NCBI RefSeq assembly: GCF_001625305.1
Contig: NW_017803157.1
Location: forward strand, 2,239,678-2,303,677
Length of the DNA: 64,000 nucleotides
Origin: Branchiostoma belcheri
Taxonomy: Eukaryota; Chordata; Leptocardii; Amphioxiformes; Branchiostomatidae
Reading direction: 5' to 3'
Below the pieces are notes generated by a model, which saw nothing but the letters and a program-made list of their open reading frames with translations, did not search any database and was not told the origin of the DNA. Shown piece by piece: positions 1 to 13,636 of this stretch. Numbering within the stretch: position 1 is the first letter of the stretch; every line of letters begins with the position of its first letter. Made by a program: the position numbers and the translations under genes.

Positions 1-550
1 ATGGTTTGGTACACCTTTATCTATAATTCAAGTCATTACTGGTGCAGTAAATCAAACTTATCGACCAAAAAGTAATTGAAGAAGAAAGCCAGGCTACATG
101 TTGCGTTTTTGGTATAAATAGTAGCGTATTTTTGCTTTTTGCGTCAAAGTCTATACCTGATCTGACTCCTTTGTTAAAAAAAAAATTCGTTCAGAAGCTA
201 AAGGAAGTTTTGAAGAGGACACATTAAATTGGAGAGCAATCAGTTCGTCACCGAAAGACGATAAATGAATTTCTACTTGTTAAAAATCACTCATAAAAAT
301 TAATAGTATATTTCCACCATTCATAACAGTCAACACTAATTCTAATAAGCACCACCTTAGAAGATGTCCCTCAAATCTGAGCTTAATAGTATCGCCCACA
401 TCTTTGTCGTCAGAAATGATTCTTAATTAGTCTTGGAGATCCCTCAAATTGAATTTCCCAAGGCAGCACCATCACTGCCGTGCTCTCAAGGAGCCCTTTC
501 CAAGAGAGGCCACGGCTTGAAATCCTCGCGATAATTTGATTTACTTGTTA

Positions 551-949
551 GGCCATGTTGATTTGATTATATGGATGACATCCGCGCGCGCATGAATTTT
601 CGGCCGTTTCCAAAAAAAAAAAAGTTTTCAACCATACTGTAAATCGTGCAAAAACAGTTGCAACATGAGCAAAAATATACCATAAGTTGCAAGGAAAACA
701 TTTAGAAACGATACCAATGTCGTAGAATGCCAAAATCAAAGGAAAAAAGACAAAAATGTAAAGAAATGAATTCGAAGAGTGGATTATTCGCCATAACATA
801 TTCTGGGCCATTTGTTCAACCTTCATGACCACGTAGATTTCATAGTGAAGGCAACTTTTTTTTTTGCAAAACTTTTTTTTTATTCGCACGCGCGCATCTT
901 TTTTGGGGTTCCCAGAGGATGTCATCCATATAATCAAATCAACATGGCC
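551..949. mobile_element. MITE with 33-bp perfect terminal inverted repeats (PIF/Harbinger-like)
   Basis: The two ends (551-583 and 917-949) are perfect 33-bp inverted repeats starting GGCCATGTTGATT. The element is flanked on both sides by TTA (548-550 and 950-952), the 3-bp TWA target duplication typical of PIF/Harbinger transposons. The 333-bp interior is AT-rich with poly-A/T runs and a GCGCGCG stretch near each end. The reading frame that crosses it on the minus strand has no recognisable domain, so the copy is non-autonomous. A second MITE with the same GGCCA start and TTA duplication lies at 62280-62649. Family assignment is inferred from the TIR start and TSD only. Confidence 0.8.
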
Positions 950-952
950 TTA

Positions 953-3790
953 CCAACCAAAGGAGGAACCATCTGAGACTTTTACGAAGTAGCAAATCAT
1001 ATCATAGTGAGTGAGTGAAATCATATCGGGATCCGATGAAACTCATTCTTGTCACGGCAAGTTGTGGACCCATTTAACAAAGAAATCTCAACAGACTTAC
1101 GATTTTGAGTTTTCGCGACCTTCTGAGCCCCTGTCAATTCAATTTGTCTCTTAATCTATTCCCATGCCGTTGTACTGTCCTCCTACTGTGTATGCGTACA
1201 GGACAGATACACAAATCTACAGCTCAGCCATCCTGAACAATACGTTCATATCCATACGTCATGAAAATGTTTTTGGTGACGTCTCAGGGAGGAGCCTAAT
1301 GGTACAGTATTGTGTGCATTTTGCAAGAATTCTAGGAATGGTACAGGCATTTTGTCCACAGGAATGGAATGTCCACAGGCATGTCTCTGACCCTCATTTA
1401 TGCCCACATTCCTGGAAACCCTTGGGAAGACCCAGAAGACCTGTCTGTCTCGGATGACCCTACTTTCTGTGACCCCGGGGCTCGTTCACTATACACTCGG
1501 GGGAGGAGTGCACTGTATCTTTCTTCCTCAAAATCATGAAATGATGGCAGTGCCATGCAAACAATAAGCCTAACATCAACCACCGTCGCCATAGCAATGT
1601 ATGTTTTTATTGCCAGTCTTGTTAGAACTACTCTTGTCATCTGTAGTCTGCGTGCCCGACTGTGACTCCTGAAAGTGATTGCGCTGGTAATCAGTATTCA
1701 GCAAGCAGGATGCATGGCAAGTGACAATTTAAGTTGGCGTCACACAGCCAACGACTTTCAGCCGAATCTATTGATCGCCAGAAGGTCAGAGAATTTCATG
1801 ATCTAGGTCAAGGGGGTCAAGCGTACTGAAACAATCCACCCTGTCAAACCTCCTGGGTTTCGGGGACCCTGCTGCGAACTAGACAGATCCCTAAAGAATC
1901 GCCCAGTGGCCGAAAAGACAATGATGGTTAGTACTGGAAACCCGCTTTAGAGATGAGAATGTCCTTAAGAGCTGACAGCCATGTCGGATGACCTTTTCTG
2001 AAGTTGAGTGACGCCAGCTTGATGAAAATATGACCTTTTCGAAATCCCTCTAGATATACTCAGCGTGGAATCTGAATCAGAATAAACTAAAATCAAAATA
2101 CCGAGCGTTGAAGTTTCCAAGAACTGGAACTAATTCTAAGAAGATGATATGCCATTAAGCAGCACTAACATTTCTCTACTTTGTTTTCACTTATTTATAA
2201 ATACGTCTTAAACAGCCTGAAAGACATGATATGACCTTTATAAAGGGCAAACAGTGATGAAGGCAAAGCATACTGTAATGCACTTAGCGTCGCTCAAACC
2301 GGAAAATATGATTGACGTTGAAGACGCAGACTTCAAGAGTCTTTAGTCTGTAGACAATTACCTAGCGAAGCATTAGGATAATTTAATTCTCAAGGACAAG
2401 GGACAACATTCGATTCATTATTTTTCATCTCGAGAGTTACAATTTTCCGTCTTAAAACAGAGAGTTTCCCAGAAGTCTGTAAAAAAAGTTACTTTTTGAA
2501 AAAAATTACCATTTAATGCTTGCGGACCTCGCATTTCCAACATAGAAGTGGACTGAATGCTTACATTATAGATTTCTGTAACAGACATGCTTTAGGATTC
2601 CAAACGCTGTTGAATGTGTAAGGTAGAGCTCTGACAATTTTTATGCGCCTTTTGCGGATAGTTAACCATTATGAGTTGGCACATTTTGCCATTAAATGCT
2701 ATTAGGCATAACTCTGTTGGGGATACTAGCCGTGTTCAATGGTGTGTAATGTACGTAGAGTAGTTCGAATTGCCTTTTTTATATTATGCTGTGGTGAGCA
2801 ATACACACTTGATTGTACATAGGAAACAGTTTAGTGGGAAGTCAATGTCTTACAGCTGCCAGGTGTTCTCATTTAAGGAGGAGATGTCGGTGAAGCTGAC
2901 ATTGAAGGACTCCAGGCCGTTGTTGTTGATGGTACCCACAACGTTAACGGTGTCTGCTGGGAGTTGGTTTCAGATCTGAAGTCCTGTGTGGATGAAGGTC
3001 CGGCCGCGCCGGTGGAACTGGTTCTAGATACAGCCTTCATTGCTCATGAAGCCTGTATGACATTATGACCAATGAAGCATATATGAAATTTATACGCTTC
3101 TCGCGTCTCACCAAGACTTAAACGTTTTTTTTTAAGTCTTCGCCGTTGAAAGAAGTTGATTTCGCTGAAATTTGTATTGAGGATAAAAAATGCAGCACAA
3201 AACCAATCTAGCTACGTATACATAATCCCGAGTTGATGGCTACGTTCCAGCTTAATGGCACAAACACTGAGACACAACTCTTGTGAAAAGGGCGATGTTC
3301 TCAGATAACCGAGCTTCAGGTTTATGTAATACGGTTAAGTTTCATATGCATGCCAGTGAAAAAATGCGATCGACTCTCTGGTTATTTCAAGAATTCCAAA
3401 ATTCAATGATGACTTTCCGGCAATTGACACAGTCGGCCGATGGTCATGGACGGTGGTTTAAGAACCAAGAGTCAGCACTTGACATGACCTTAATGACCGT
3501 AGTAACTACACATGTAAGGGAGAGGAGCATGAGAGGGTCAAGGCTCTACAATATTCCTGTGCATTTGTGATGAACGGTGGATTGGGCTTCTCGCCAGTGA
3601 GAACGGGTTCTTCGAATTCGTTTGTTTGATTGCATTACTATCTCATCTATTGGGAGATGCGCTTCCACTCATATGGAAATCTAATTTCAAGCCAAGCTCA
3701 AGTGAGAATAAACCTAATTTAACCTGTTGCCTAACCACGTAACCAATAGAGAATTGGTAGCCCAACGGCTACTTTATTGTGCTAAAGGTT
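953..3790. other. Gene-free stretch, nothing recognised
   Basis: Only short open frames without recognisable domains occur here (for example 1164-1457 + and 3283-3570 +). No RNA gene, inverted-end element or tandem repeat was seen by eye. An old, diverged transposon could be missed. Confidence 0.5.
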
Positions 3791-3807
3791 GGTTGGTTGT
3801 CTGCTAC

Positions 3808-3862
3808 CACACACACACACACAAAGAGAGAGAGAAAGAGGTGAACAGAGAGAGAGAGAGGC
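3808..3862. repeat. (CA)n followed by (GA)n microsatellite
   Basis: A short (CA)8 run passes directly into an imperfect (GA)n run. The same CA-then-GA order recurs at 4194-4279. Confidence 0.9.
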
Positions 3863-4191
3863 CCTTTCAGCATAAAGGCGCTGCCTCCTTTCTTCTTCAA
3901 AGGCTGTAGTACTTCGGGTGCTTCGACACATGAGCATCCTCCAGGCTATGCTATCAGTAGCCGTCTACTCCAGTTTGGGTGGCTTGATGCCGCATCCTTT
4001 GAGGTTATTTTTGAGTGTATCCTTGTATCTTTGATCGGGCCTTCCTCTTTAAACTTCAAGCAGGTCTTTCGGTGGCCGCAAAATTGTCCAGACACTATTC
4101 ATTCGCCCCATGGATAGTACTGTCTGGCTTAATATGGATACTGACTGCCAAATTTCATACTGTCCTTACGGTCACCGATATATCTACTTTG

Positions 4192-4193
<2 letters not shown>

Positions 4194-4279
<86 letters not shown>
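4194..4279. repeat. (CA)n then (GA)n compound microsatellite
   Basis: About 25 CA repeats (to about 4243) are followed by about 18 GA repeats, uninterrupted. The Thr-His and Arg-Glu open frames across it are low-complexity artefacts. Confidence 0.95.
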
Positions 4280-4280
<1 letters not shown>

Positions 4281-5400
4281 CTGGTGCACATATAAACACA
4301 GAAACACCTAGAGTGGGTTTTATATAACGTACTGTTGAAGTGTACTTCTTTTCTAGTCAGTCAATGTTAACGTTTTCCGATTCTCACGCTATTACCAAGG
4401 AGGCTCTACATGTATACATCAATTGTTCTATTTTGCCACGAGTATTACCTTCAGGGTTAATTTTGGGCCACGGAACAACCGTAAAAGGTTGATCTACTCA
4501 AAGCAAATATGATTTGAAGCCCAATCAGCCATAAGTAGTAATTATGTTCTCCTCTATCTTAACAGAGATTCGCATTAATGTAATTGGTCCTACGAACGGA
4601 TTAAATTAGTGATTCTCTACATTGCGCCACGATGGCTACATGTGATAAAACATACCTTAAGTTCCTATCCCCCAGACCCTGGAAACCACATTATAACCAA
4701 AATACAGATGGCATACAACTTCAATTGAACATAAAACCGTTTATTTTGGAGTAATATTGAACCTATGGTGACGAAAGGCAATAAAGATATTAAGATAGAC
4801 ACCGAACGAGGAGATTTTCTCGGCCACCTATGAAGTTCAATTTCACTATACATGCATTTCTTCCGTGGATTTCTTGCCATGGTATGTACTGAAATGTAAT
4901 AACGTCCTTATAACCCAAAAATGATGACTGTTTGACAAGTAACAGTATTTGTTCATAGGGAGTCCTGGGGGCCAAAAGTATCCAGATCCGTACACAGAAA
5001 TCATACCCACCCACTCACCAGTGGGGTGCCTGAGTATTGACGTCCCATGCGTGCAAACTACATACGTCCCACCGTCATAGCTGTCATCCTGGACATACCC
5101 GCTGAGCTTTAGTTAGACACAGAACGCATTATTTTCGGATCAAGTTACAAAGAATCTTGCCTGGGTACATGTGATAAAGCTTCGTCTAGAGAATTATATA
5201 CCCGCTGTGTTTAATTTGTTGGTAGTTGAAGGCAGCGACTCCCTCCGATCCGGTAGAATTGACGATTCTACGGGCGGCAGACTCTCTGATGGGTCGTTTT
5301 GTAGGCAGAGACTACAAAAGGATTTCTACCATCAAATAGAAGCTACACCATGCAAGTCATATATCAGTGCCTTTTATTGAAGAAGAAAGCCTAATTAAAC
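4280..5400. other. Gene-free stretch, nothing recognised
   Basis: Short frames on both strands with no known domain; no clear repeat structure by eye. Confidence 0.45.
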
Positions 5401-5405
5401 TGTGT

Positions 5406-5760
5406 ATAGTGGCGTCGTGTGGCGTAGTGGATTTAGCGTTCGGCGCTCAAACAAGGAGCCCCGGGTTCGATTCAGGGTCCTGCAAGCATCCCAACCAGCA
5501 TGTCTCCCTCGATATGGATCCGCTGGGGAAGACGGATGCCCATATGTGTGGGACTCAGATTCGCAACCTGTTATCCACCTTAAACAAATCCACGCGAAGG
5601 CCACCGTGTCAACTGTGCCCCTCACTCGGGTGTAGGGACTGACACGGTCATCCTACTCGGAAAGTCTGTATCTGTATATCTGTACATGAATCTGTATCTG
5701 TGCATGACTATGTATCTTTACATGAATCCGATTGCAAATAAAGATCACGAGAGAGATATT
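5406..5760 (+). mobile_element. tRNA-headed SINE
   Basis: An RNA polymerase III internal promoter is visible: an A box (TGGCGTAGTGG, 5420-5430) and a B box (GGTTCGATTC, 5464-5473), spaced as in a tRNA. The head does not fold into an intact acceptor stem, so this is a retroposon head and not a tRNA gene. A unique body of about 170 bp follows, then a tail of TCTGTATCTGTA-like short repeats (about 5665-5730) and an AATAAAGATCACGAGAG end. Overlapping open frames on both strands are incidental. Confidence 0.65.
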
Positions 5761-7149
5761 GAACTGTAATGAGATAACTCTGACTCAGGTGTACAAATTA
5801 AAGTTATCTTGAGCACAGCCTGATTCACAGGCTTCAATGCCCCTAGTACATAATCAATTCTTGGACTGAAGATGGTAAAAAAATTAGATGATTGTAAAGG
5901 CTATCACCTTACCCCACCACGTCACCAGTCCCATAGCTATCATGTGTCAGCCTTAGGGGCAAGGCAAAGGCCTATACTTTACAAACAAAAAAATGGGTAA
6001 ATACGGGGTACTGGCCCGCACTACTTTCAAATATTAGATCATGTGGCTAAAATGGTTGAATCAATCTGATCAAATAGGGCTTTTTACCACCTGTAGGGTT
6101 TGCTTTCTCATCACATGTATTTCTACCACCGACAGATCTGATACCTGCGACTTAATTTCCTCTGGTAGATTAATGATTCACAGCAGTTACGGCGGTCTCA
6201 TTCTGTCAACAACTCTCCTTCGGCAGAATGTGCTGAACGCCTGAAGGTCGTCGAATAAAAAAAATTAAGTTAAGCATATTTTTTTGTCTGAAAGTCTACC
6301 CAAACTCGTTATTTGGCGGCTCGAACCAATGCTAACATCGACGTCGTACCGATCCCTTGGAACAGTACCCAGTGATAAAGAGGACAATTACCGTCCTACT
6401 GCCAAAATGCCCCTAATGTCCAGTCTTACGACTTGGCGCGCAGTATCTGTAATTCAGTCTGAACTGTGCTCCAGGAGCGCTGATTTCATTGTCTGTCCGT
6501 TTCAGAATTCTGTATAGGTCTGTCATCATTTACCTGCTCATGGGCATCAGTGGGGAAATTACACAAATCTGTCTTTCTGCGAAAAGTGTCTTAACAATTG
6601 GATTTGTGACCCATTTGCCGCCAACCAGGTCCCCAGCTTGGTCTTCTTAGGTCAAAGTTATTGTCCGAGCGAGGCATTACCGGCGCTATCCCCAAGATAT
6701 TTATGTAAGACATTCGTCACGCGGTCGTTGACATACGACCAACGAGGCCCTAAAGTCTTCCTGCTACGACGAATACCCTGGCAGCGTCATTTTTTTAAAT
6801 TTATCTATTCAACAATATACAGAACAAAACACGGGGTAGACAGCTCTGGCAGATCGCTAATTTTAGTCACACAACTGAAAAATACTACAAAAAATAACAA
6901 AACAAAATCACAAATAACAAAACAGCAAATGGGTAGGGTAACAGGTAATAACTATGCATCAAACTAAAAATTGGGTGATTTTTGTAGACATTTCAAATGT
7001 TAAGTCGGATATAAATCGCTTTGTTTCATCAATGAAGGTTTGAGTCGACGTTCCAATGGCAGTGCCATTAGTGGTAATACCTAGAGAGCAGGGTCAGTCC
7101 TTGAGTAATGCTCGTTATTTGAACAAAAGCTTACTTAAATCCAGCGTGT
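5761..7149. other. Gene-free stretch, nothing recognised
   Basis: Several frames of 67-109 codons, AT-rich, no recognisable domain. An AACAAAACAAAATCACAAATAACAAAAC-type simple stretch lies near 6885-6930. Confidence 0.45.
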
Positions 7150-8370
7150 TTATAGTTGATCTCAATCTCCATATAATAATGATTAGGGCTCTAACGAAGC
7201 CCACGCAAGTCCCTTTAGGAGTTAGTCATGTCTAACTTTCTTGTTTTGGGGCTGTTTATTATTTAAGAAAAGAAAAAAAGAAAGGTCTCCCGTGCCCTTA
7301 TGCAGAGCGTAGGGTGGTGCCCATCTCCATTTCTGTAGCCCTTGGGCGACACACAGTTGTGCACTGCACTACATCAGGGGGCTAGTCCGCTGGTAGTGTT
7401 GTGTGTTTGACCTTCCCACACTCTTTCTCATAAGTGCTGAGTGCTAAGCAGAGAAAGAAGTGTGTACCATTTATTTATTTTATTTATTTAGATAGATAGC
7501 AATTACGTTACAGAACAAATGTGTTACACGTATAATCGGGCAAACAATTTTATAGAAAAGCACGCGATGATTGTTTGCATTATATATAAATTTCTAAATC
7601 TTGACGCCAATTGCGCAACAAAGCAGCTGCCTTAAAAGAGAAGAAACAGAGGAGGAAACACCGCCCCCCCCCCCGGCCATTCCTTCCCTTGCAGCATCTG
7701 TGGCCGGTCATGTGCGTCCAAACTTGGTCTTCACTCCCACTTGAGGACCCACCTTCAGTTGGTAAATGATGACGTGCTCGTCTGTCGCATCGACAGAAGA
7801 CTCCATGTCAACATCTCAATCTCCATATATAGTCACATTAAATACATATAATCAGTAGGGCTCTAACCAAGCCCACGCAAGTCCCATTAGGAGTTAGTTA
7901 TGTCTAACGTTCTTGTGTTGGGGCTGTTTAGATAGATAACAATTTCGTTACAGAACAAAAATCTACTCAAGTCCAATGTGCTACACGGATCATCGAACAA
8001 ACAATATAGAGAAGTACGCGTTGATTGTTCGCAGTTTATATGGATCTCTAAATCTTGAGGCCAACAGAGCAGATGCCTTAAAAGAGAAGAAAGAGAGGAG
8101 GAAACACCGCTCCCCCCCCCCGGCCATTCCTTCCCTTGCAGCATCTGTGGCCGCTCATGTGCGTCCAAAATCGGTCTTCACTCCCACTTGAGGACCCACC
8201 TTGGCAAATGATGACCAAATCGTCTGTCGCATTGACAGGGGACTCTATGTCAACATCTTAATCTCCAGATAATAATCATTAGGGCTCTAACGAAGCCCAC
8301 GCAAGTCCTATCAAGAGTTAGTTATGTCTTGTTTGAGGCTGTTTAGATAGATAACAATTACGTTACAGAT
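7150..8370. repeat. Tandem array, unit about 430 bp, split by a SINE
   Basis: Landmark words recur in order: GGGCTCTAACGAAGCCCACGC, then GGAGTTAGT (7219, 7889, 8314), then TTTAGATAGATA(G/A)CAAT (about 7485, 7924, 8344), then a poly-C/CGGCCATTCC block (7667 and 8115). The last step is about 425 bp. The first step is longer because a SINE sits inside the unit. There are roughly two full copies plus partial copies at both ends, about 85-90 percent alike. No coding function is seen in the unit. Confidence 0.85.
7266..7480 (-). mobile_element. 5'-truncated SINE of the tRNA-Thr-headed family
   Basis: The body (AAGGTCTCCCGTGCCCTTATG onward, through CCTTCCCACACTCTTTCTCA to AGTGTGTACCATTT) matches the SINEs at 30005-30292 (-) and 39791-40075 (+), but the tRNA-like head is missing. 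It interrupts one unit of the 430-bp array inside GGGGCTGTTTA, and short TTATTTA-type duplications flank it. Confidence 0.8.
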
Positions 8371-8627
8371 TCGTGCATCTCTCATTATTTGGCACTCGCA
8401 CAGAGTACCTAACCATACTGTTTAGGTAGGTCGGTTCCAAATATGTTTGATATGATCAATGAGCACATTGTAGCAACACGGCCTTAGGCTTATTCAACCA
8501 ATAAATGTGCAGTGAGCAAGAATAACAAGAATACAAGTTCCCTGCCTACCTCTCTCCGTGTATGTATTTTTCGACCGCTATTCAGCCAACAGGCTCGCTG
8601 GTCGACGTTTCGTTTGACCGTAAGCGC

Positions 8628-8850
8628 TAAACACACACACACGCACACGCACACGCACATGGCAACACAGTCAGTCACACACATAGGCACACACACAGTC
8701 ACACACAGACAAACACACAAATAGACACACTCACACACAAACACAAACAAACACACACATAGACAAACACAGACACACAAACAGACACACGCACACACAC
8801 AGACAGACACACAAACACACACAGCCATACAGACACGCACACACACTCAG
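8628..8850. repeat. Imperfect (CA)n / (CACACAGA)n microsatellite
   Basis: About 220 bp of CACA runs broken by AGACA, ATGGCAACACAG and GTCACACAC variants. The Cys/Val and Thr/His frames over it are not genes. Confidence 0.95.
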
Positions 8851-11179
8851 TTCTCGTGGTGACTTTCATGAACAAGCTTTCCTATAATGTCTCCTGTCGG
8901 AACAATTTGACAAAACGTAGGCGTAATTGAAGCAGAAAGCACTGGAGCAAATGATTATGCATTTCTCTATCAACAGGTTGTGCTGTAAGATTTATTGCCC
9001 TGTACCTTACCAAAAGACAGTTATGGGCCGGTGAGCATTCACGGCAATTCTTTATACTCTGGCCAGCCTTGGGTGGCTTTCAGAGGTTTTACCAAGCGCA
9101 CTGTATGCTAAGCCGTAAGGTGCAAGAGCCGCCAATATAGCGCATCAACCCTACTTCAGACTCGCATTATGTAATCGTTATGGGAGCAGCAGTTGGCACT
9201 GTGAGATGCGATCGATCAACTTGATGACATAGATCTACACATTCTGTTGTAGACAAAGCAGCTAACTGCCAGTTATAGCGAAAGTCCAGACGTCTTGTAC
9301 AGAGGTTTTGTCTTTGATGCCTTCGTCTGTCTGCTCATATGATGTTGGTAGTTATTTAATGAATACAATAGAGTAGCTAAAAGTTAGGAGGGAATGTTGT
9401 AACCACAGACTTGCACGAAGATCGAAGTGGAGGTACAAAAATGTTCCCCGTATCACCGGCACCTACAGGAAGTTAGGTCAAGGGTCACAGAGAATTCCCG
9501 AATAGGTTATCAAAAATCACCGTAATTCTGTCAATAAAATACATATCTGTGGCCTTATATATGACAGTGGGAAATGCTTAGTACACAAAATCAGCATGAA
9601 ATTCACTGTAATGAATAAAATAAGAAATTTGCAGCAACGCTAAATAACGTACGTCTGAAACCCTCGATTTTTTGGTATCTTGAGTCCTCCTCTTACGGTC
9701 GCTTCCAAGAAAGAAATAGAGTGCAAAAAGATATCTTAATATATACTACCATTGGATCAATACTCACAAAAATGAAATGCTATACATTTAGACAGCTGTC
9801 CTATTGGTGTCTCTATCTCTCTCGTACGTGGAATCCCACAGCCTGACCTACTGTCCCTGTCAAGCTTTTACATGTGCACCTCAAAGTGGTGAAACAGCGA
9901 AAAGATTTCCCTGTCAACGAAAGAAGACAAAAATCATAGCACACGACACGTACCTGCATGTAGACCGCTGTCTGCAGAGTCAGGCACCTGTTGTGGCTGC
10001 CGGACGAGGTGTTACGGCGGGGACGAGGCACTAACTATCACCTGAGGGAGTATAACTTGAATGCGCATCCGCGTCTTCAAAATGTAGGTTAACACCGTCT
10101 ACGTGATCCATCCTACTCATGCCCCATTTGTTGACATTTGAAGACCACATACTGGGTAAAGTTTATTGCAATTTAGGTCATAAACTGTGCTCCAAGTTAT
10201 GGTATGATGACGCCTGCACACTTCACGTTTCTCCCTTTGACATTTGCCTTAAGTGCTGGAGATGCATTTTCCCAGTACAGTAATCCTCCGGAATATGCCA
10301 CTAAAAAGAGATACTTAAAAACCATGACGGCGTCGTCTCTCTGTAGGGAATATTTCTTTTTATCTTCTACACAGCAACAGTCCCCACCATGTATATCACG
10401 GTCCGCCCACCGCGACCTATAACTGTATTTATGTACAAATCCATCAGCCAAGAGTTTGATCCGTAAATGTATCCGGGTGGAAGGCAATAACAGCATGGCT
10501 GCCTTATTTTTATCCAAAATGCTTCTATTGCAGAGCAGATTGGATTAACCTTAACCCAAAAACATCAGAATGTAATCCTCCTTTATACAACGCCATACGC
10601 GTGTGTTCCACAGAAAACGTTACCAGGTCACCAGTTGGCACATGTTACGCCTCTTTGTTTAGGAGTGTTAAAGACAATCGATGTGTTGCTTACATGATAA
10701 TCAATAATGTATGTCTATTTAACTGTTAGCTGAAAGTTAACTAACGCCACCTGGCAGTCGAACAAGGCACTGCAAACGTCGCAAGTAGTATAGGAGGGAC
10801 GGGACGAAGCATATTTTGAGGAGGTAAAGAAAACGACTCTTGCGCCTTTTTGTGAAGTAATGTATGATGTCTTTAGTTTGCGCTTTCGGTACATCCGTAC
10901 TGCACACTGCCATGTTTAAAACGGTTCCTTGTGTAGCTAATAGCATTCCTTACATCCATGCTAAATAAATGTCTCGTCATTACCTCGTGACTCCATTCCC
11001 ACGCCCTGCGCCTCCTCATCACCTCCTCAAAAATATGCGTCGTCCCGTCTTCCTATACTACTGTCACAGTAACAAGTTTTATTTTCACGTTGCAGTAATA
11101 TGTTAGCCCCTTTCTTCACAATTCCTCATAGAACAATTATATAGCTCCATGTGCTTTGTTGAAATTGTAGTACTAGTAT
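8851..11179. other. Gene-free stretch, nothing recognised
   Basis: Frames at 9804-10034 (+), 9813-10031 (-) and 10197-10517 (-) have no recognisable domain and no supporting splice pattern. No ends of transposons were identified. Confidence 0.45.
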
Positions 11180-11300
11180 CACGTTTTAGCCTTTTACAAG
11201 ATACAAGATACAAGATGACTTTATTCGCAATTGGCAGTGTTAATGACACTGAATTAAAAACGAATTTACATATAAAAAACCTCAGTTAGATAAAAAAAAC
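11180..11300 (-). mobile_element. Retroposon 3' tail (LINE/SINE remnant)
   Basis: Three ACAAGAT(AC) repeats stand beside GACTTTATTCGCAATTGGCAG. Read on the minus strand this is GCGAATAAAGTC followed by tandem ATCTTGT, the short-repeat tail that many CR1/L2-type non-LTR elements carry. It resembles the ends at 20145-20230 and 22000-22020. Only the extreme 3' end is recognisable. Confidence 0.4.
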
Positions 11301-11605
11301 TGTTGCATTAGCTAAAATATTGACGTTTTAAAATAGACGTAGTTGAATAATATAGGTGGCTAAAGATATTTACAAGCAATGCAAGTTAAGATTTCGTGTC
11401 AGACAAAGGTGTAAAAGACAGACTGGTACAGTATATTTACAGTGCTGATTTCATGTCAAGTCAGTGCTGGTTGAGCAAACTGATCATATATGGAATACAA
11501 GAGTTCTGATATCTGTTGGGTCTAGTCGTGGGAATGTCCAGTTTTTCTCCTTCATCCTTGGTGTTCAGCACATTCGTGGTGATGGAACTGTTGGATGGAT
11601 TGTAT

Positions 11606-11664
11606 TTACGCCATAGATAACTGCCTTAATAAGGCCTTTATTAAGGCAATTATATATGGCGTAA
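11606..11664. repeat. 59-bp near-perfect palindrome
   Basis: The stretch from TTACGCCATAGATAACTGCC reads nearly the same on the other strand to GGCGTAA, centred on AAGGCCTT at about 11635. Two or three mismatches interrupt the arms. It may be a very small fold-back element. Confidence 0.75.
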
Positions 11665-13636
11665 TTATAAATACAGGTCATACCACAGTTCCAGCACCAC
11701 AGAAGGATTTCCAAAATGAATAATACATTGCACTTCTAGGAGTTACCGCACGATGTCGTGCCTTCAATACCTACCAATAGTATAGTTTTGAATTAGTGCA
11801 TCAATGTTTCAAAAGCACACACGTACGCCAAGTAAAGTCCCTTTGGGATCGGGCAAATTTAAAATACGATATCAACTGAAATCAATAAAAACTAATAATG
11901 ATGCTTTGAGATTTATCTGATGGCGAAAATTGTAGAGTTCATTAATGCGAACAGAAAGCAACAGGTGGTTTGACTATTAAGGTTAAGCCTTAAGGTTTAT
12001 TGCCTAGTGAAAATAAATTTTACTACAACTATGGGGGGCATATTGAGAGGTCGCATGTGTAGCATTATGATAGCTTGTACACTGACAAGTTGACAACAAA
12101 CGAGAACATTATGAACGTGTGTACAACAAGTTTGTAGACTGCAGTTTTGACATACTGAAAAAAAGCGTAAATTTCAACATGTCATCGCCGTATTTATGGA
12201 GCTTACCTAAGTCAAAGAAGGTCTGTCATTTTATTTAGTGACATGTCCAACATTCTCAGAACCGTTACATGACATTTCGATAGAGATCTTTAGATAGATA
12301 TCGATAGAGTCGTAGATTGCCACAAACGTTCAAGATATCTCGATATGCTTTGAAGATACGGCGATAAATGCGACGGCTACCGGGGCACACATCACCCTGA
12401 CATTTACGTCCGTTGTTAGTGATGATCTGCCGCTTCAGTCCACTTCTGCAGGCAAATGTGTCTGGCACAGATCGTTTGGCGTTTAGATTGCAGCAGTGGC
12501 CGTTGGCGTCCTGCTGCTACGTATTTGGCTATCAAGACACGTCGCACACAGTTAGACTTGTCCTGAAAGTATATTCTTTACTTCCAGGCACGAGCTTATG
12601 GTCCTTTTAATTCGAACAAATAGTTGGTACCAATCAGCTGCGTAGCATATCTAAAACCACTTTGATATCAATGGACAAATCACATGTAAGTTTCATCTTT
12701 GTTGATTTAATCTACAGTCAAACCTGATGGCAACAACCACTTAGGATTGATACACGTACACGTACATGGTAATAATCGTATGCAAGTACATGTAATACTA
12801 AATTGAAATCCCGGAATAATAGAGCACATGCAGAATTGAATTAAAAATATAGCACAGTTTATTCCATGCATTTTCACAATATGCACCCTAATTCTATGGC
12901 TGTATTGTCTAAATGCCAATCTCTCTGATTCAATCCAATATCGTGCATTGTGAAATATGTGTAAATGTCCCTAATTCTCAACGCATTCCGGACCCCTATC
13001 TTTATTTTCTGTCAAAAGATTCTGTCGCGTTTGCCCGACGGAGATATCAGTAAAGATTGGACATAGATAGATAGAGCACGCACAGGAGAGACGGCCACTG
13101 CGTTATCTTAAAAGACCTGATTGCCAAGTGAGCCTGACTAATATATCTTCTATATGTACCGCTGCCACAGACGCTTTGATGGAAATGCATTGAGCCCCGA
13201 AAGTTTGTCAGGGAACTTTCTTTGGGAAAAAGTAATACCCAACACATGTTTTTACATAATTAGACACGTAAGAAAACATTGGGATAAGGTGTAAGTTTGT
13301 TTGCAGTATATATCCTGCAGATTGGGTTGAGATCCAAAGAGCTGCTAGGAGGCCCACACCTCGGACATGAGCTCAAGAGTTGCCTGCCTTTGAAAAGCCA
13401 TGGCCATAGAATATCCAGGACGTCCTGCTGCAGTACCTTAGAAATTCACTGGGGGGCATAGTCTAATCATTGCTCCATTTGCTAAAACCAACAAACATTA
13501 AGAGGTGAAGAAGATCAATAACTGATACATAATTTACGGAAATGTGGACTTCAGGTGCACAATTCATGAGAGTCTATAGTACATAAGTCGTAAAGGTCAA
13601 CAAGGTATTAGGTTGTGGTACTGTAAATAAAATACT
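11665..13636. other. Gene-free stretch, nothing recognised
   Basis: Scattered ATATC/GATA-like simple words near 12280-12360 and ACGTACA words near 12750; no gene or bounded element recognised. Confidence 0.45.

Noticed and set aside
548-937. 129-residue minus-strand frame
   Set aside because: It spans exactly one MITE with perfect inverted ends and encodes low-complexity sequence.
5395-5642. Overlapping 76-91-residue frames on both strands
   Set aside because: They lie inside a tRNA-headed SINE and have no recognisable domain.
8490-8846. Cys/Val-rich 118-residue frame
   Set aside because: Translation of a (CA)n microsatellite.
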